Source: Saposhnikovia divaricata (lineage: Eukaryota; Streptophyta; Magnoliopsida; Apiales; Apiaceae). From it: a stretch of 64,000 bases of DNA. Positions 30,650 through 42,428 of the stretch are shown here, piece after piece. The position numbers were made by a program, and so were the translations under genes. The stretch is from assembly GCA_036435485.1 (NCBI GenBank), contig CM071598.1, forward strand, positions 194,783,148 to 194,847,147, written 5' to 3'. The notes below the pieces were generated by a model. It had not been told where the DNA came from. It was given only the letters and a program-made list of their open reading frames with translations, and searched no databases. Positions within the stretch are counted from its first letter, which is position 1, and every line of letters begins with the position of its first letter.

Positions 30650-33645
30650 TGCCCCCACTGGTATCATTCCTTTCAAGTACATTTTTTTTTCTGTTTCTTG
30701 AAGCATTCTTTATGTGTGTGTGTGTTTGTGCTGGTGTGTGCACCTGGGGCTGAACTGCGATCCGAATCAGCCATGACTGAAATATAACTACAATATTAAC
30801 TGGGGCTAATTTTTTTTTCTAGTTTTCAAAATTCTGCCAAGATTGATTATTTAATTTCCGTAACTCAGGCAAGGCTAGAAGGGGGTCAGTCCTGGTTCCG
30901 CCACTGTGTGTGTGTAGGTTATTATGTGGTATTTGATTAGGTAGTTTTAGTATTTTTCATTTCCTGAAGCATTCTTTGACTACTTTGTTGTTGTTTCTTC
31001 ATGAGATGTTAGCAATAGAAAGGTATAATTTTAGTTTTTTTTTAAAGATTTTGCTACTTCTAGTAAATTAAGCTTGTTGATTTGATAACTGAATAAAACT
31101 TAACAAGTCTGGTGGTTACTTTTGTATATTGTTAACTAAACTTTTTGATCACTGGTTCACGATGTGTTTCTTGACTTTATGTATGGTTGGGGAAGTGTTT
31201 TTCCTTTTCCTTTTAATTACTCTGAAGAAAAAAAATTAGAATTACAACAAAATTTACTTTAATTTGGGGAGCATGATCACTTGATCAGAATACAGAATTA
31301 GGATTCTACCCTCTGTGCTTGACGCTTTCTTTATGAATCTGACCATTGGGGACAGAAACTGATCTGCAGGATCAGGTAAAATAAAACAGAATACGAGTAA
31401 ACAATTTTCTTGTGCACCATAGAATTCAGAGCCTGTAATATCTTCACCATTACGCTACTGACCCTTTTAGTAAAGAATTAAAATATTTGGAAAGCACCTA
31501 TTGTCCCTACATTAACCTGGTGTTATTTCTTGTATATTTAACCAGTTATACTTTGATATGATGATTAGCATGATAGAATTATGTAAAAATTAGAGTACAG
31601 ATCACTTAATATGATTTATATATTCTTCTGTCCAGTAGCTCTATGTTGTAATTTTTTTGTGCATCTACACTTGCAAAGTTTACTAATATTGATATAAAGG
31701 AAACACAAAGTTGATGTTTGTCGCAAAAGAGTGTTTGCAAGCAATTATGGTTATTTTTGCTCGTACAGGATTTCTGTGGGATAGACACTGGATGGTCATC
31801 AATTCAAAGGGCAGGGCATGTACTCAAAGAGTAGAACCTAGGCTTGCTTTAGTGGAAGTGGAGCTGCCGAGTGAGGCATTCTCCGTTGGTTGGAAGCCTA
31901 CCAAGAGCTCTTATCTGGGTAATGTTTATGTAATAATGTCAACTGGCAACTATGTTCTCTACATCATTTGATGTTTATTCAACTTTTTAAATTCTGTAAC
32001 CTCTGCAATTTGCTATTTCTGGAGGTAAAAAACTATATATTTTTTGTACCATATAAGAGAAACAAGACAATGACTTGTTTTAGTGCTGGATCTTCCCCCA
32101 TAGTGATCACTGATCAGGGCACCTGGAATGGATGAGCTGAATGTGTCATTAAGCAAACCGTGTGAAAAATCTGATGGAGTTACAGTGTGGGAGTGGACAG
32201 GCTCTGTCTTGGATGAAGGAGCAGAGGCATCAAAATGGTTCTCTCATTTTATTGGCAAACCCAGTCGTCTAGTGCGATTCAATGAAGGTAGTGCTCAATT
32301 TCTGGTGTCTTTTAGTAAAAAAGTTTTTGGTACGATATTGGTTAGCACAAAAAGTTCAAGAGTCTCTTTCATCATTTCCTAACAAATGAGCAAGGTTTTC
32401 TTTGCTTAATAAATTTCCTCTGCTCGAAGTTAAAGTCCATACTTCAGCCTAAGGAACCAAGTATATGTTGCATGTGTAGTTGGTTTGCTACATGGCATCA
32501 CCATTTCTCTAGACTAAAGTGTATTTTAAATAGAACAATACTGTACAAATTAATCGCTGTCTAAACTGATTGACTTTCGGTCATACAGAGTATGACTCCA
32601 GGTCTCTGCCCACTTATGCTTCTACTCCTGGATATGATCTTGTGTTTACCGACCAGTTCCAATTTCTGATGCTTTCCCAGGTTACTTAAACAGTTAGTTT
32701 TGGTAAATTATGTATATTCATGCAGCGCTGGTGCTTGATATTGGTATAAATATTTTATGCAGGGATCTTTAGATGCACTTAATAATCAGCTGGAGGAGCC
32801 TCTACCCGTTAATCGTTTCCGACCCAGGTGATTTAAACTTTTGGGTTTAACTTTGTTATAGATCTTTGTTGTATATCCTATTCAATCCGGTTTCCGAATA
32901 ATAATGTATCATCGTCTTTGGGTTTATGCCTTATTTTAAAGCTGTAATATATACTCTAAATAACCCTTGTATGTTACAGCATATTCATCGATGGCTGTGA
33001 ACCATTTGCTGAGGACTTGTGGAAGGAGATCAAAATAAACAACTTGACTTTCATAAGCATCCAGTTATGCCCCCGCTGCAAGGTTAAACTGCACCCTAAA
33101 GATTGTACCCACTGGACAAGTTGTTTATCCTTGTATATGATCAAGCAACCACATTCTGCATTAGTATTATGTTTCCTTCTATAAGCAAGGGAATATTAAC
33201 ATATGCAAGTTCAGCATCCTTTTCAAAAATTAAGCTTGATAGTCGGTTTTTTGTTTGGTATCATTTCAAGCAACATATTCTTGCTGCAAAGTTCCATTTA
33301 GTTTGTTAACTTTATTATACTTTTCAGGTACCTCTAGTCAACCAAGAAAATGGGATACCTGGGGCAGAGCCGAATGAGACACTGATGAAGTTCCGCTCCG
33401 ATAAGATCTTGGAGCTGAGTACCAAACATCAGGGGAAGGTGTAAAACCGACTCATTTCCTTTTTTGAATTGAATTTTTCTTCCGGAAACTAGTTGCGAAA
33501 TGACTTTCTTCAGGTCTACTTTGGACAAGGATTGGTATGCAGCAAGGACTCTCTTAATGGAGTTGGAGGGATAGTACTCAAAGTGGGAGATACCATCCAT
33601 GTGGAGAAGTTGTATGCTTCATATGCAGATATGCTGATGCCATAG

Positions 33646-34560
33646 CTTGAATGTGCTAATAGAAATAGTATATGAATAATAGAAACAGTTTCTTTCTTTT
33701 TCTTTTTTTTTTTGCTAAGGACTGTAGAAAAAGTTGAGTGCACCAGTAGACAATAAATTTTAGAGACAATTGCTATATATGTACTCATGCAATTCAAGAA
33801 AATATATGTGATAAATCAATTCAATAAAGTACTGGTTTCTCCTGTCTGTAATAAGTGCTGAAGTGCAACTGGTTCTGTAAATTCCGAAGCACATACAAAG
33901 GCTTGATGGTCTTTATAAGTTACAAAAAAATAATTTGAAAGATAGGAGTACTATTTTGGCAACCAATTGTCACTGGTGTGATTACAAGAAAATCGCCAAC
34001 TATTCTTTACCCGTATGCGATTTATTGAATAATCATCAACTATTTTTAAATTTTATTAATTTTGATTAAAATATATGATACATAAACATGTTTATACCAT
34101 TTCTTTCACTTTCTTATTGAGATTTATTGAGATATTGATCAGCGGACCCCTATCAAAAAATAAATTTAACAAATAGATGGGCATTTTTATTCATCATTTT
34201 GAAACTAACAAAACTAAATGAAATATATCTATTAAGCTATTCATTCCGTCCTTTCTAATTGTTAACATTTTTCAAAGGATGTTCGGCACGCATTTTAAGG
34301 TGCATTTTAAAGGTAGTTTCATAATTTGTTTTTAAAATTTTCTTTTTTATATAAAAATTTAATATTTTTTAAAAATAAATTATGTTTTAAAATGCGTGAC
34401 GAACGTGTACAAACCATAACTGGCACATTTCCTAGAACAACCTGGTCAACACATATCAACAAGAAAATTTACGCGTACATTAACAAAAAATTTACTTATT
34501 TACTTAATGGTACGATAAATATAGATGGGTAATAACTAATATCTCAATATTAAAATATAT
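33646..34560. other. 3' flank of MOSC copy 3, with a decayed MITE
   Basis: Matches the flank of copy 1 with indels and ends at about 34,560. Around 34,236-34,410 it holds CATTCCGTCC, GTTCGGCACGCATTTTAAGG and AAAATGCGTGACGAACG. These words resemble the Stowaway at 23,989 and are absent at the same place after copy 1, so this is probably a decayed related MITE. Confidence 0.5.
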
Positions 34561-35740
34561 TTTTGATAAAAACTCCAATTAATCCTTTTAATTAATTCTC
34601 AATTTTTCAATTAACCTTAATCGATAGCAATTCAATTATTTCTTTCAATTAGTTTCCAATTTTTTAATTAATTTTAAATGAATATATCATCAATTAAATT
34701 CAATTCTCGATTTCCGAATTTTACGGTATGTTTGGAATTTAGAAGCATGATTTCAAAATCATCAATCATCAATATTAATAATTACAAAGGAGAATAAATA
34801 TTAATATTAATCATCAATATTAATATTAATATTAATATTAATATTTAGGAGCATGATTTTACGGTATTTTACGGTATGTTTACAAAGGAGAATGCGGACG
34901 CGGTGAGATGTGCCTCTCAAATCACTTCGATTTATTTTTTTAATTTTTAAAATATTTTACAATTTTTTATGTTAATAAATACAACTTTTATTTTTATGTT
35001 CGAATTTTTAGTATTAATAATTACAAATTATTTTTTTAATATATTTTTATAGTTAATAAATTCAACTTCCCTTTTTATGTTCGAATTTTTATTGTTAAAT
35101 AATTACAATTTCCCTTTTTATGTTTGGGTTCTTTTCAAAAATACCCAAGTTGCATAATTTTTTTTCAAAAATACGTTACAACCTAGTTTGTAACCCCAAA
35201 TGCAACTTTTGCAACCTCATCTGCAACTTTTGATCGTATTTTTGAAAAAAAATAAAAAAGTTGGGTATTTTGATAATTTCTCTTTATGTTTTTATTGTTA
35301 ATAAATACAACTTCGGTTTTTATATTCAAACTTTTTGTGTTAATAATTACAACATCCCTTTTTGTGTTAGAATCTTTATTTTGCAATTGTTTCAAATTAG
35401 TTGAGTAATTTTTCAACCAATATAGAAAAGACAAAAGGTAATAATCCATAACGCCCCTAAGACATAACTTTTACCATAAATTTTATTTTCAAATATTGTA
35501 TTACAATCTTTGAAGAAATTCGAACGTATATAAACATTTTTCATCCCACACATCAAAATTTTAAAAATAATATTTTATGTCTGAATGGGATTGGAAAAGG
35601 TTTTTGGAGACGCTAATGGAATACCAAATAGTGACAACTATGTATTTATATTTATGATATGTTTGTTGTGTTGTTTTTATTGTTTTTAGATTTTATGGTT
35701 TTGTTTTGGACATATTATTTTACTTTTTAATAATTTGATT
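34561..35740. other. AT-rich intergenic DNA with diverged tandem repeats
   Basis: No gene seen. About 34,930-35,400 repeats a loose unit containing GTTAATAAATACAACTT and TTATGTTCGAATTTTT four or so times, interrupted by a small foldback. The minus-strand 88-codon frame at 35183-35449 lies across these repeats and is not credible. Confidence 0.6.
35133..35274. repeat. Small foldback, about 140 bp
   Basis: Left arm CAAAAATACCCAAGTTGC...TTTTTTTCAAAAATACG is complementary to the right arm CGTATTTTTGAAAAAAAA...AAGTTGGGTATTTTG. Probably a MITE inserted in the tandem-repeat tract; target duplication not resolved. Confidence 0.6.
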
Positions 35741-35936
35741 GGCAGCAAAATTTATTTTTCGAACTAAAATCAAAATATCAATTACATCATTCAAAATATT
35801 TAATACTTTTTAGTAAAATAGGTATACGTAATGTTACTGGCAGCAAAATTTGTTTTTCGAACTAAATCAAAATATCAATTACATCATTCAAAGTATTTAA
35901 TACTTTATAGTAGAATAGGTATACGTAATGTTTACT
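35741..35936. repeat. 98-bp tandem duplication, 2 copies
   Basis: GGCAGCAAAATTTATTTTTC at 35741 and GGCAGCAAAATTTGTTTTTC at 35839. Both run to GGTATACGTAATGTT with a few substitutions and one indel. Confidence 0.9.
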
Positions 35937-37226
35937 TTATTTCGCAATTGCAAAGGTATGAGAAAATCCCATAAAAAATATGAGCATGGAGCAAACCTAA
36001 GGGTTTTGATAAGGATTATGGGGGGTAGGGTTTTAGGATAATATCATGAAAGTTCGAAAAAAAATTGGACCTTAATATAGACCTTAGTATATCAAGTTAT
36101 CAACCATATTTAATTAGAGTCAATTATTGAATTTAAAATAATGGGACAAAATTTATAAGAAAGTAGCAGTTACAATTTTTTTTTTTGAAAATCGTTTCAC
36201 TTTTACTCATCGGTTTCCAAATCTCATTATTTTTTGAATTATTAAATGTTAAAAATTAGAAAAAAGAAATGCTTAACCTACCTTTCTCCTAAACATTAGT
36301 TTCAAGTCAATTTTCAAAAATTAGAAGAAATTTTAATTTATATCTAAATATCAACTATTGGAGGAAACTAAATACATTATATTAATATTATCCTAAATTT
36401 TTTATTCAATAAATATTTTTTTAAATTTATTTTTCAAAATTATAAATTTATTTTTATCCCCTAAACACGTCAATTGAATTTTTTTTTATAAACAATTTTT
36501 TTTAAATTAACGAGAAAGCGGCTCATAAAAATCTCTTAATTTAAGGAAAAAGTAATAATTATATAAATTTTATACAATAAAATAAAATATAAATTATTAT
36601 TAATAAAATATTAATGAGATAGCATAAACTAAATTCATCTTTAAAAGTGTGTAAATAAAATTTTATAACATATCGAAATCGATTAATGCACAATAAAATT
36701 TGTTTACTAAGATGTGTGAGATTTAAGAAATAACTAGAGAGCGGAAAAACGTGTTTAACCAATATACGCTTGATCAAGTAGAAGTGTGTTAATGATATTT
36801 TTTGATCAAGTAAAATTTGTTTGCTTAAAATGCTAATTATACAATATTTAGTATTTGACCAGATTTAGGTTCGGAGCGTGATTTTAAACTTTTATGCAAT
36901 ATTTTTTGCATAAATATTTTTGTAAAATGTTACAGTAATGATATCAATAAAAAAATTAATATGTAAATACATATATTATAATAGATAAATTTTAACTAAC
37001 AATCAATTTATAAAAAGATTTAACTATAACTAATTTATATATTATTGATTTTTTTTTAATTTTTTCTACATTATTAGAATGATTCATGTACTTTAAAAGA
37101 CATAAATATCTAAAGTTATTTTTTTTTACAAAAATACTGTTTTTTAAACTATTTTTTAAATATATCAACTTTTTAAAAAAAATTATAAAAAATACAGTTT
37201 GTAGCTTTGCAACATTATTTACAACT
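35937..37226. other. AT-rich intergenic DNA, nothing recognised
   Basis: Very AT-rich, no coding frame with gene-like composition (the 36559-36777 frame is AT-driven), no repeat structure that I could define. Confidence 0.6.
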
Positions 37227-37618
37227 AGGGGTGTAATTTAAACCGAGTCAGATCGAACTCAACTCGAGCTTGACTCGGCTCGAACTCGTTATCGAGCTCG
37301 AGTTCCAACACGTTTTCGGGCTCGATAAAAAACTCGAGTCGAGCCGAGTTTTTTTGATCTCGACTCTATAAACTCGAACTAGATTAATTTTTTTATTTTT
37401 TTAAAAATAGTCATGTGTTTATTATTCTACGTGTCATAACTTAACCATTTATGAAAATTACATTTAAAACATAATTTTATTTTTTTCATATATTATGTGC
37501 AATATTATATTATTACTTTTAAAACTTAATTTGATATTTTTTCATATCACAGTATAACATTAAATTAATTATTTACATTCTTGCACGCAAACATAGTGAT
37601 TAGTAACTCGAATCAAAG

Positions 37619-37894
37619 ATTTTTTACATGCATGACTTTTAAAATTAAATTAATATTATAAAATGTTATTAAAGTATCAAAATATATCTGATATCACGAT
37701 TAGTCTCTGTTACTACTTCGATTGATCTTTTGACCGATTCTTAGTTATCAGGATCAAGTTCAATTTCTAAATTTTACTTCCATATGTTAAATCTTTGTAC
37801 AATTATAAATTACAACAACAATATAGTAACATCATAAACTTGTTGTATGCAATATTTTTATTAAATTATAAATAAAATTTATAAAATTACTAAT
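37619..37894. repeat. 276-bp direct repeat, left copy
   Basis: From ATTTTTTACATGCATG to ATTACTAAT. About 96% identical by eye to 42151-42427. Contains CACGATTAG and CGATTGATCTTTTGACCGA. Confidence 0.88.
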
Positions 37895-38217
37895 GACTCT
37901 CGTGTAGGGTGCTTATTTGTCTATTTTGAAAATTAAACACATATAAGCTCACAATCAAAAAATGTTTCACATTTTATTATTCTTGTAAACATCGTTTACT
38001 ACTTAATATGCTTAGATAGGAAGATGCATAATCTGTAATAAAGATAGAATTTATCCGTAAATATATATGAATAGAATAAACTACAAGATTATTTAATTAA
38101 TTAGAAAAGTTGATTATCGAAATCATAATTTTGAAAGTTTATTGTCATTTGAAATTGGGGAAAAAATTAGGTTAAATTTGAAAAGAAAATAATATAAACA
38201 AATAGTTTTCATGGAAT

Positions 38218-38643
38218 TTAACTGATTAAATTTTCTGCCTCTTTTAATGACCTTGTCAGACTGCAAAGAATTATCCCAACAAGATTACCCGCTAAAGAAC
38301 CAAAAGGTAACATGAGGTCATTAGGCCAGGTATTTAATTGCTCTATTTGTGAGAGACATTGAAATTTGAACTTGGAATCTTCGTGCAATCTATATCTTGA
38401 GTTCATGACATTCCAAGAAGCAACATCATTTTCTTCGATCAATATTCTTTGTTTTACACAACGTGCATTCATATCCATGAGTAAATTAGCAACCACAATA
38501 CCATACTTCACCTTTAATAAGTTCTTCAGCACCCGTTTGGCCCTTGCCCGACCAAGAAAAAATGGATCCTTCGCATTATGTTTGGCTCTCATGAAATCAG
38601 AAACAGGTCCAGGCCGTAAAATCACTAAAGTGGATACATGCAT
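38218..38643 (-). other. Unrecognised 141-codon ORF
   Basis: The translation has normal amino-acid variety (for example LGRARAKRVLKNLLKVKYG, DMNARCVKQRILIEEN), unlike the AT-driven frames around it, and local GC is higher. I do not recognise a domain. An overlapping plus-strand frame (38366-38656) exists. It may be a fragment of a captured or decayed gene inside the hAT-like region; a function cannot be stated. Confidence 0.3.
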
Positions 38644-40254
38644 CTATACTCAGTGATAAGCTACTTGTTTAATTATCTTATCAAGTACACCATCCCTGAT
38701 ATGTGTAGCTTCAGATGTTAAAAACATCGCAAACACTCGATTACTGATCTGAAGAACCAAAACACAAAAGCATACACCTGTCACGACCTTACGCGCATTC
38801 TCATAAAGCTTATGACATATTATCTCATCATCTCTATCCCAACACCAAAATATCCAAAAATTAAAATCTAAATTCGATTTAATGAATTTTAAATTGGGTT
38901 TAGCTATAAGCAAAACCAAAAAAAATTGAATTGGTTTTTGATAATACCCTAAATCCAAAAATTCAAATTAGAAACCTGAAATTTTAAATCTAAAATTCTA
39001 GGATTTTATATAAAGATTTAGTAATAAAAATTGTTTCATGTGTAGATAAAAACTGAGTAATGAAGATAAAATTTACTGCATCGGGAACAATAAATCCAAC
39101 TAGCATCATAAATGGTAAATTCAAACTATTCACGAAATAAATTTTAATTTTTCAAATTTTGAATACAAAAAATTGTTCTTTTAGAATTTATGGCTCTATT
39201 AAAATTCAATAAAAAAAATTACCACCACCACTACTGCTATTACTACTATGCTTACAGTCGATTCCTAATCTCAATCTTCAATACAATTATCATATCAAAA
39301 TATAATTTACAGGTAATTGACATTACTGCTAAATATTGCTTATATGATAATTTTATGTACCTGCACTTTGCCGAAGATACTACTTGAACTACTATATTTT
39401 AGAAACTACCATTTGCAATACTGAAATATGAACAAACACTTTACTTAAATTTCGTGTACTACCGTCTATCTGTAACATACTCCGTCAAATCATCAGGGGT
39501 AAAACTATATTTTCCCATCTACATCTTTGCGCGAGCTTGTGAGATGCGGGCTTTACTCATCTATATATACAGTAGAGCATCCCTAATTCACCATTTATTC
39601 TGCAAACCCTAATTATTTTTAAACAAATATATTTTTATCAAACCTTTTATTTTTATTTAATTTTCTTGGTGCCTAACAAATGTAGGGCCAATGACACGAC
39701 ATGTTTATTTGTTTGGAATTTCATTAAAAAAGGCCAAAAAAGCCAGTGTCTAACGTAAGTTTAATTCTAGATATTCTATAATTTGGGCCAGACTTAACTA
39801 TCGGTATCCTTTTTCACTATATTCGACGTTTCGGGCTTGATCTTGTAAAGAAGCCCACAATAAATAAGAAGGCAAGTTTTTCATTTTTTCTACCTCTCGT
39901 CTCTCCTCAGTGTTTATCATCTCACAAGTTAAAGTTAAAGTAAAAGGTAAATTGAATTTAAAAATATGAATTAAATTCTCAAGCGTATAAATAAACCAAT
40001 ACAATGCAAGATTAAACATCTGTGAACATATATGAATTAGATTATGCTTATATGCTTGAGCATATAGATGTTCATCTGTGAGCATATTTATATGTTTGAA
40101 AATCTATTACTTATATGTGATTGTTACTTATGTGAACATCTGTAAAATTATGATTGAAAATCTGTTACCTTTAATTAAATATGAACATCTGTGAATTAGA
40201 TTGCACTCAATGTGTTTGATAAAATTCTTGTTTGACATATACTTCATATTTGAA
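38644..40254. other. Intergenic / element interior, no gene recognised
   Basis: AT-rich. A minus frame at 38650-38958 and others are not gene-like. Around 39,980-40,210 the words GAACATCTGTGAA and GAAAATCTGTTACC/GAAAATCTATTACTT recur several times as a loose short repeat. Confidence 0.5.
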
Positions 40255-40420
40255 TGTTCGAGTCGAGCCGGGTATTAATTCGAGCCGGCTCGTTTAACTA
40301 AACGAGCCTACCCTCTTGACCAAACTCGGCTCATTTATTATACGAGTCGAGTATACTCGCGAGTTTAACGAGCCGGATTTAAACGAGCCGAGCCGGGTAA
40401 CTCGTTTATATTACAAATAT

Positions 40421-42150
40421 ATTATAATCCAAAATTTAACTTTTTAAACCCAATATTTTGTAAGTGCCAAGCCCAATCCATTTCAGAAATAATGCAAATG
40501 CAATACATTAAAACATAAAACCAAAAAACAAAATTAGTCAGCAACTCAAGTCAAAGGTTAAAGAGGATTTCTGTATTCCACAAACATGCTAACTCGAACA
40601 AAAACTTGGGTTTTCACAATCCATTCCACAAAATCAAAGAGGTAATAATGAATTCCTTCTTTATATGTTTATCTCTTTTACCTAGATTATGTACAAATTA
40701 CAGTTAATAAATTCATTACAATATTTGTATATCTATATATTTGTTTGTGTGTGGGTTGGAGAGTGGGTTTAAACTATAAATTATAATGAATAGATTGCTT
40801 TGGTGTTAAATTATGATTTATATTATGTGCATCTTCTTTTCTCTTTGGTAGACATTTGGATTCTTGAGTGAGAGATTACAAATTGAAACATTGACAATTT
40901 ATCATTGTATGATATTATGCATTTATGGTGAACTATCATTGATAGTAAGTTAGCAAGTAGCAATGGAAGACAATACTTATTTACTTTTATTACTATGCAA
41001 TGACACTATGGCAGGAATGCAATCTTTGATAGTATGTGTGTTGAAGATAATTATATATTTAAAAAATATTTATATTTAAAATAAATGCATGGGTAAAGAT
41101 CTATATAACTTGACATTCTTATTATTTTTTGAAAATATTCTTGTGAACATGCAATAATAAAGATTTATTGTCATCTTCAATACATTTCTTTGTCTAAAAA
41201 AAACTTGAGTAAGTGTAGCAATAATATTCATTCATTTGTTTTGTTATTTTCCATCCATCAATTACAACATGTCAAAACATATGTTTCTAAATGACATTCA
41301 AATGAACATCTTGACTACATAAGAACCACAACAGTAAATAACAAGCACAATAGCAGTAAATACAAGTCCTAACTTCAAGTAACTCAATATTATATGTTTT
41401 CATTGATGAAAACTACATAATATAAAGAAACATATATAGTTTTCTATTAAAAAAGATTTGGTTGCAAAGTCGTTATCATCATCACAAAGTAGAGCACCTT
41501 CATCATCATAATAAGCATGCTCGGTCTTCAAGTCAACATCCAAGTGTTCTCTCCTAGATATTTCGTATTTTCTTTGAGCCTTTTTAAGTACTGTACGAAT
41601 AAAGACAAATAATTCTTACGTTGTACTCACTCAGGTCTCCAAGTCAACATCCAAGTGTTCTGTCCTAGGTAAATCTAAGGAAACCACTTAAAAAAGGAAA
41701 TTTCCTTTTTTTTGATTTGTTTATCGCAATTGTTTTCCTTTTTTAAAATTTTTATCGCTCAAACACTCAAATACACTTCTAGATTTTTTCATATTTTATC
41801 CGATTTTCAAAAAATTAAAATTTTTCCAAAAAAGAATTGAAAAGAGTTGTTTGAAAATTGGACCATACTTTCAAACAAAAAATAGTCAGATTTATCAGAT
41901 TGAATCTTTATTTGGGCTTTTTTATTTAAACATTTATATTTTTTTAAAAAAATTAGTAATAAATGTAAAAGCAATTGATTCTGCCCAATACATGAAAAGC
42001 ATAAATGTTATTTATTACCAATCAAAACTGAATAATGGAATACTGGATAATTAAAACGTCAAACAAATTTACGGATAAATAAATAGTGATCTATGATTCC
42101 CCCATTAATACGTAAAAAGTCCTAAAAAATAATATGAGATCTCATTAAAT
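40421..42150. other. AT-rich intergenic DNA with a short direct repeat
   Basis: No gene seen. A 30-bp word (CAAGTCAACATCCAAGTGTTCT) occurs twice, at about 41,529 and 41,640. The plus frame at 41851-42054 is AT-driven. Confidence 0.55.
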
Positions 42151-42427
42151 ATTTTTTACATGCATGGCTTTTAAAATTCAACTAATATTATAAAATGTTA
42201 TTAAAGTATAAAAATATATCTGATATCACGATTAGTTTCTATTACTACTTCGATTGATCTTTTGACCGATTTTTAGTTATCAGCGATCAAGTTCAATTTC
42301 TAAATTTTACTTCCATATGTTAAATCTTTGTACAATTATAAATTACAACAACAATATAGTAACATCATAAACTTGTTGTATGCAATATTTTTATTAAATT
42401 ATAAATAAAATTTATAAATTACTAATA
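42151..42427. repeat. 276-bp direct repeat, right copy
   Basis: Partner of 37619-37894. The Tekay LTR begins 2 bp after its end, so the element probably inserted at or near the edge of this repeat. Confidence 0.88.
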
Positions 42428-42428
42428 A

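Larger units (their letters stand above)
25206..33645 (+). pseudogene. MOSC-domain (mARC-like) gene, copy 3, interrupted by a Copia element
   Basis: Same eight-exon plan as copy 1: 25206-25296 plus 30655-30660 (split by Copia), 31769-31918, 32104-32287, 32589-32680, 32763-32827, 32980-33082, 33328-33438 and 33514-33645. Exons 2, 4, 5, 6 and 7 have exactly the lengths seen in copy 1. Exon 3 is 7 bp longer because TGATCAC is duplicated just after the acceptor (TAG|TGATCACTGATCAGG), which shifts the frame. Exon 8 ends differently: a 10-bp change (ATATGCAGATATGCTG) alters the last residues and the stop is TAG at 33643. So besides the 5.35-kb insertion in exon 1 there are two further changes. The key Cys (CPRC) is retained. 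Confidence 0.87.
37227..40420. mobile_element. Possible degenerate hAT-like element
   Basis: The left end TAGGGGTGTAATTTAAACCG is followed by about 150 bp packed with CTCGAG/GAGCCGAG words. A second cluster of the same words (GAGTCGAGCCGGGT, GAGCCGGCTCG, ACGAGCCGAGCCGGG) occurs at about 40,255-40,420. Plant hAT elements often start with this type of sequence and carry subterminal GAGCCGAG repeats. I could not find a matching CACCCCTA right end or an 8-bp duplication, and no transposase is present, so the outer limits are approximate. Confidence 0.45.

Noticed and set aside
39798..40085. 95-codon minus ORF
   Set aside because: AT-driven composition and a short repeated word; no domain recognised.
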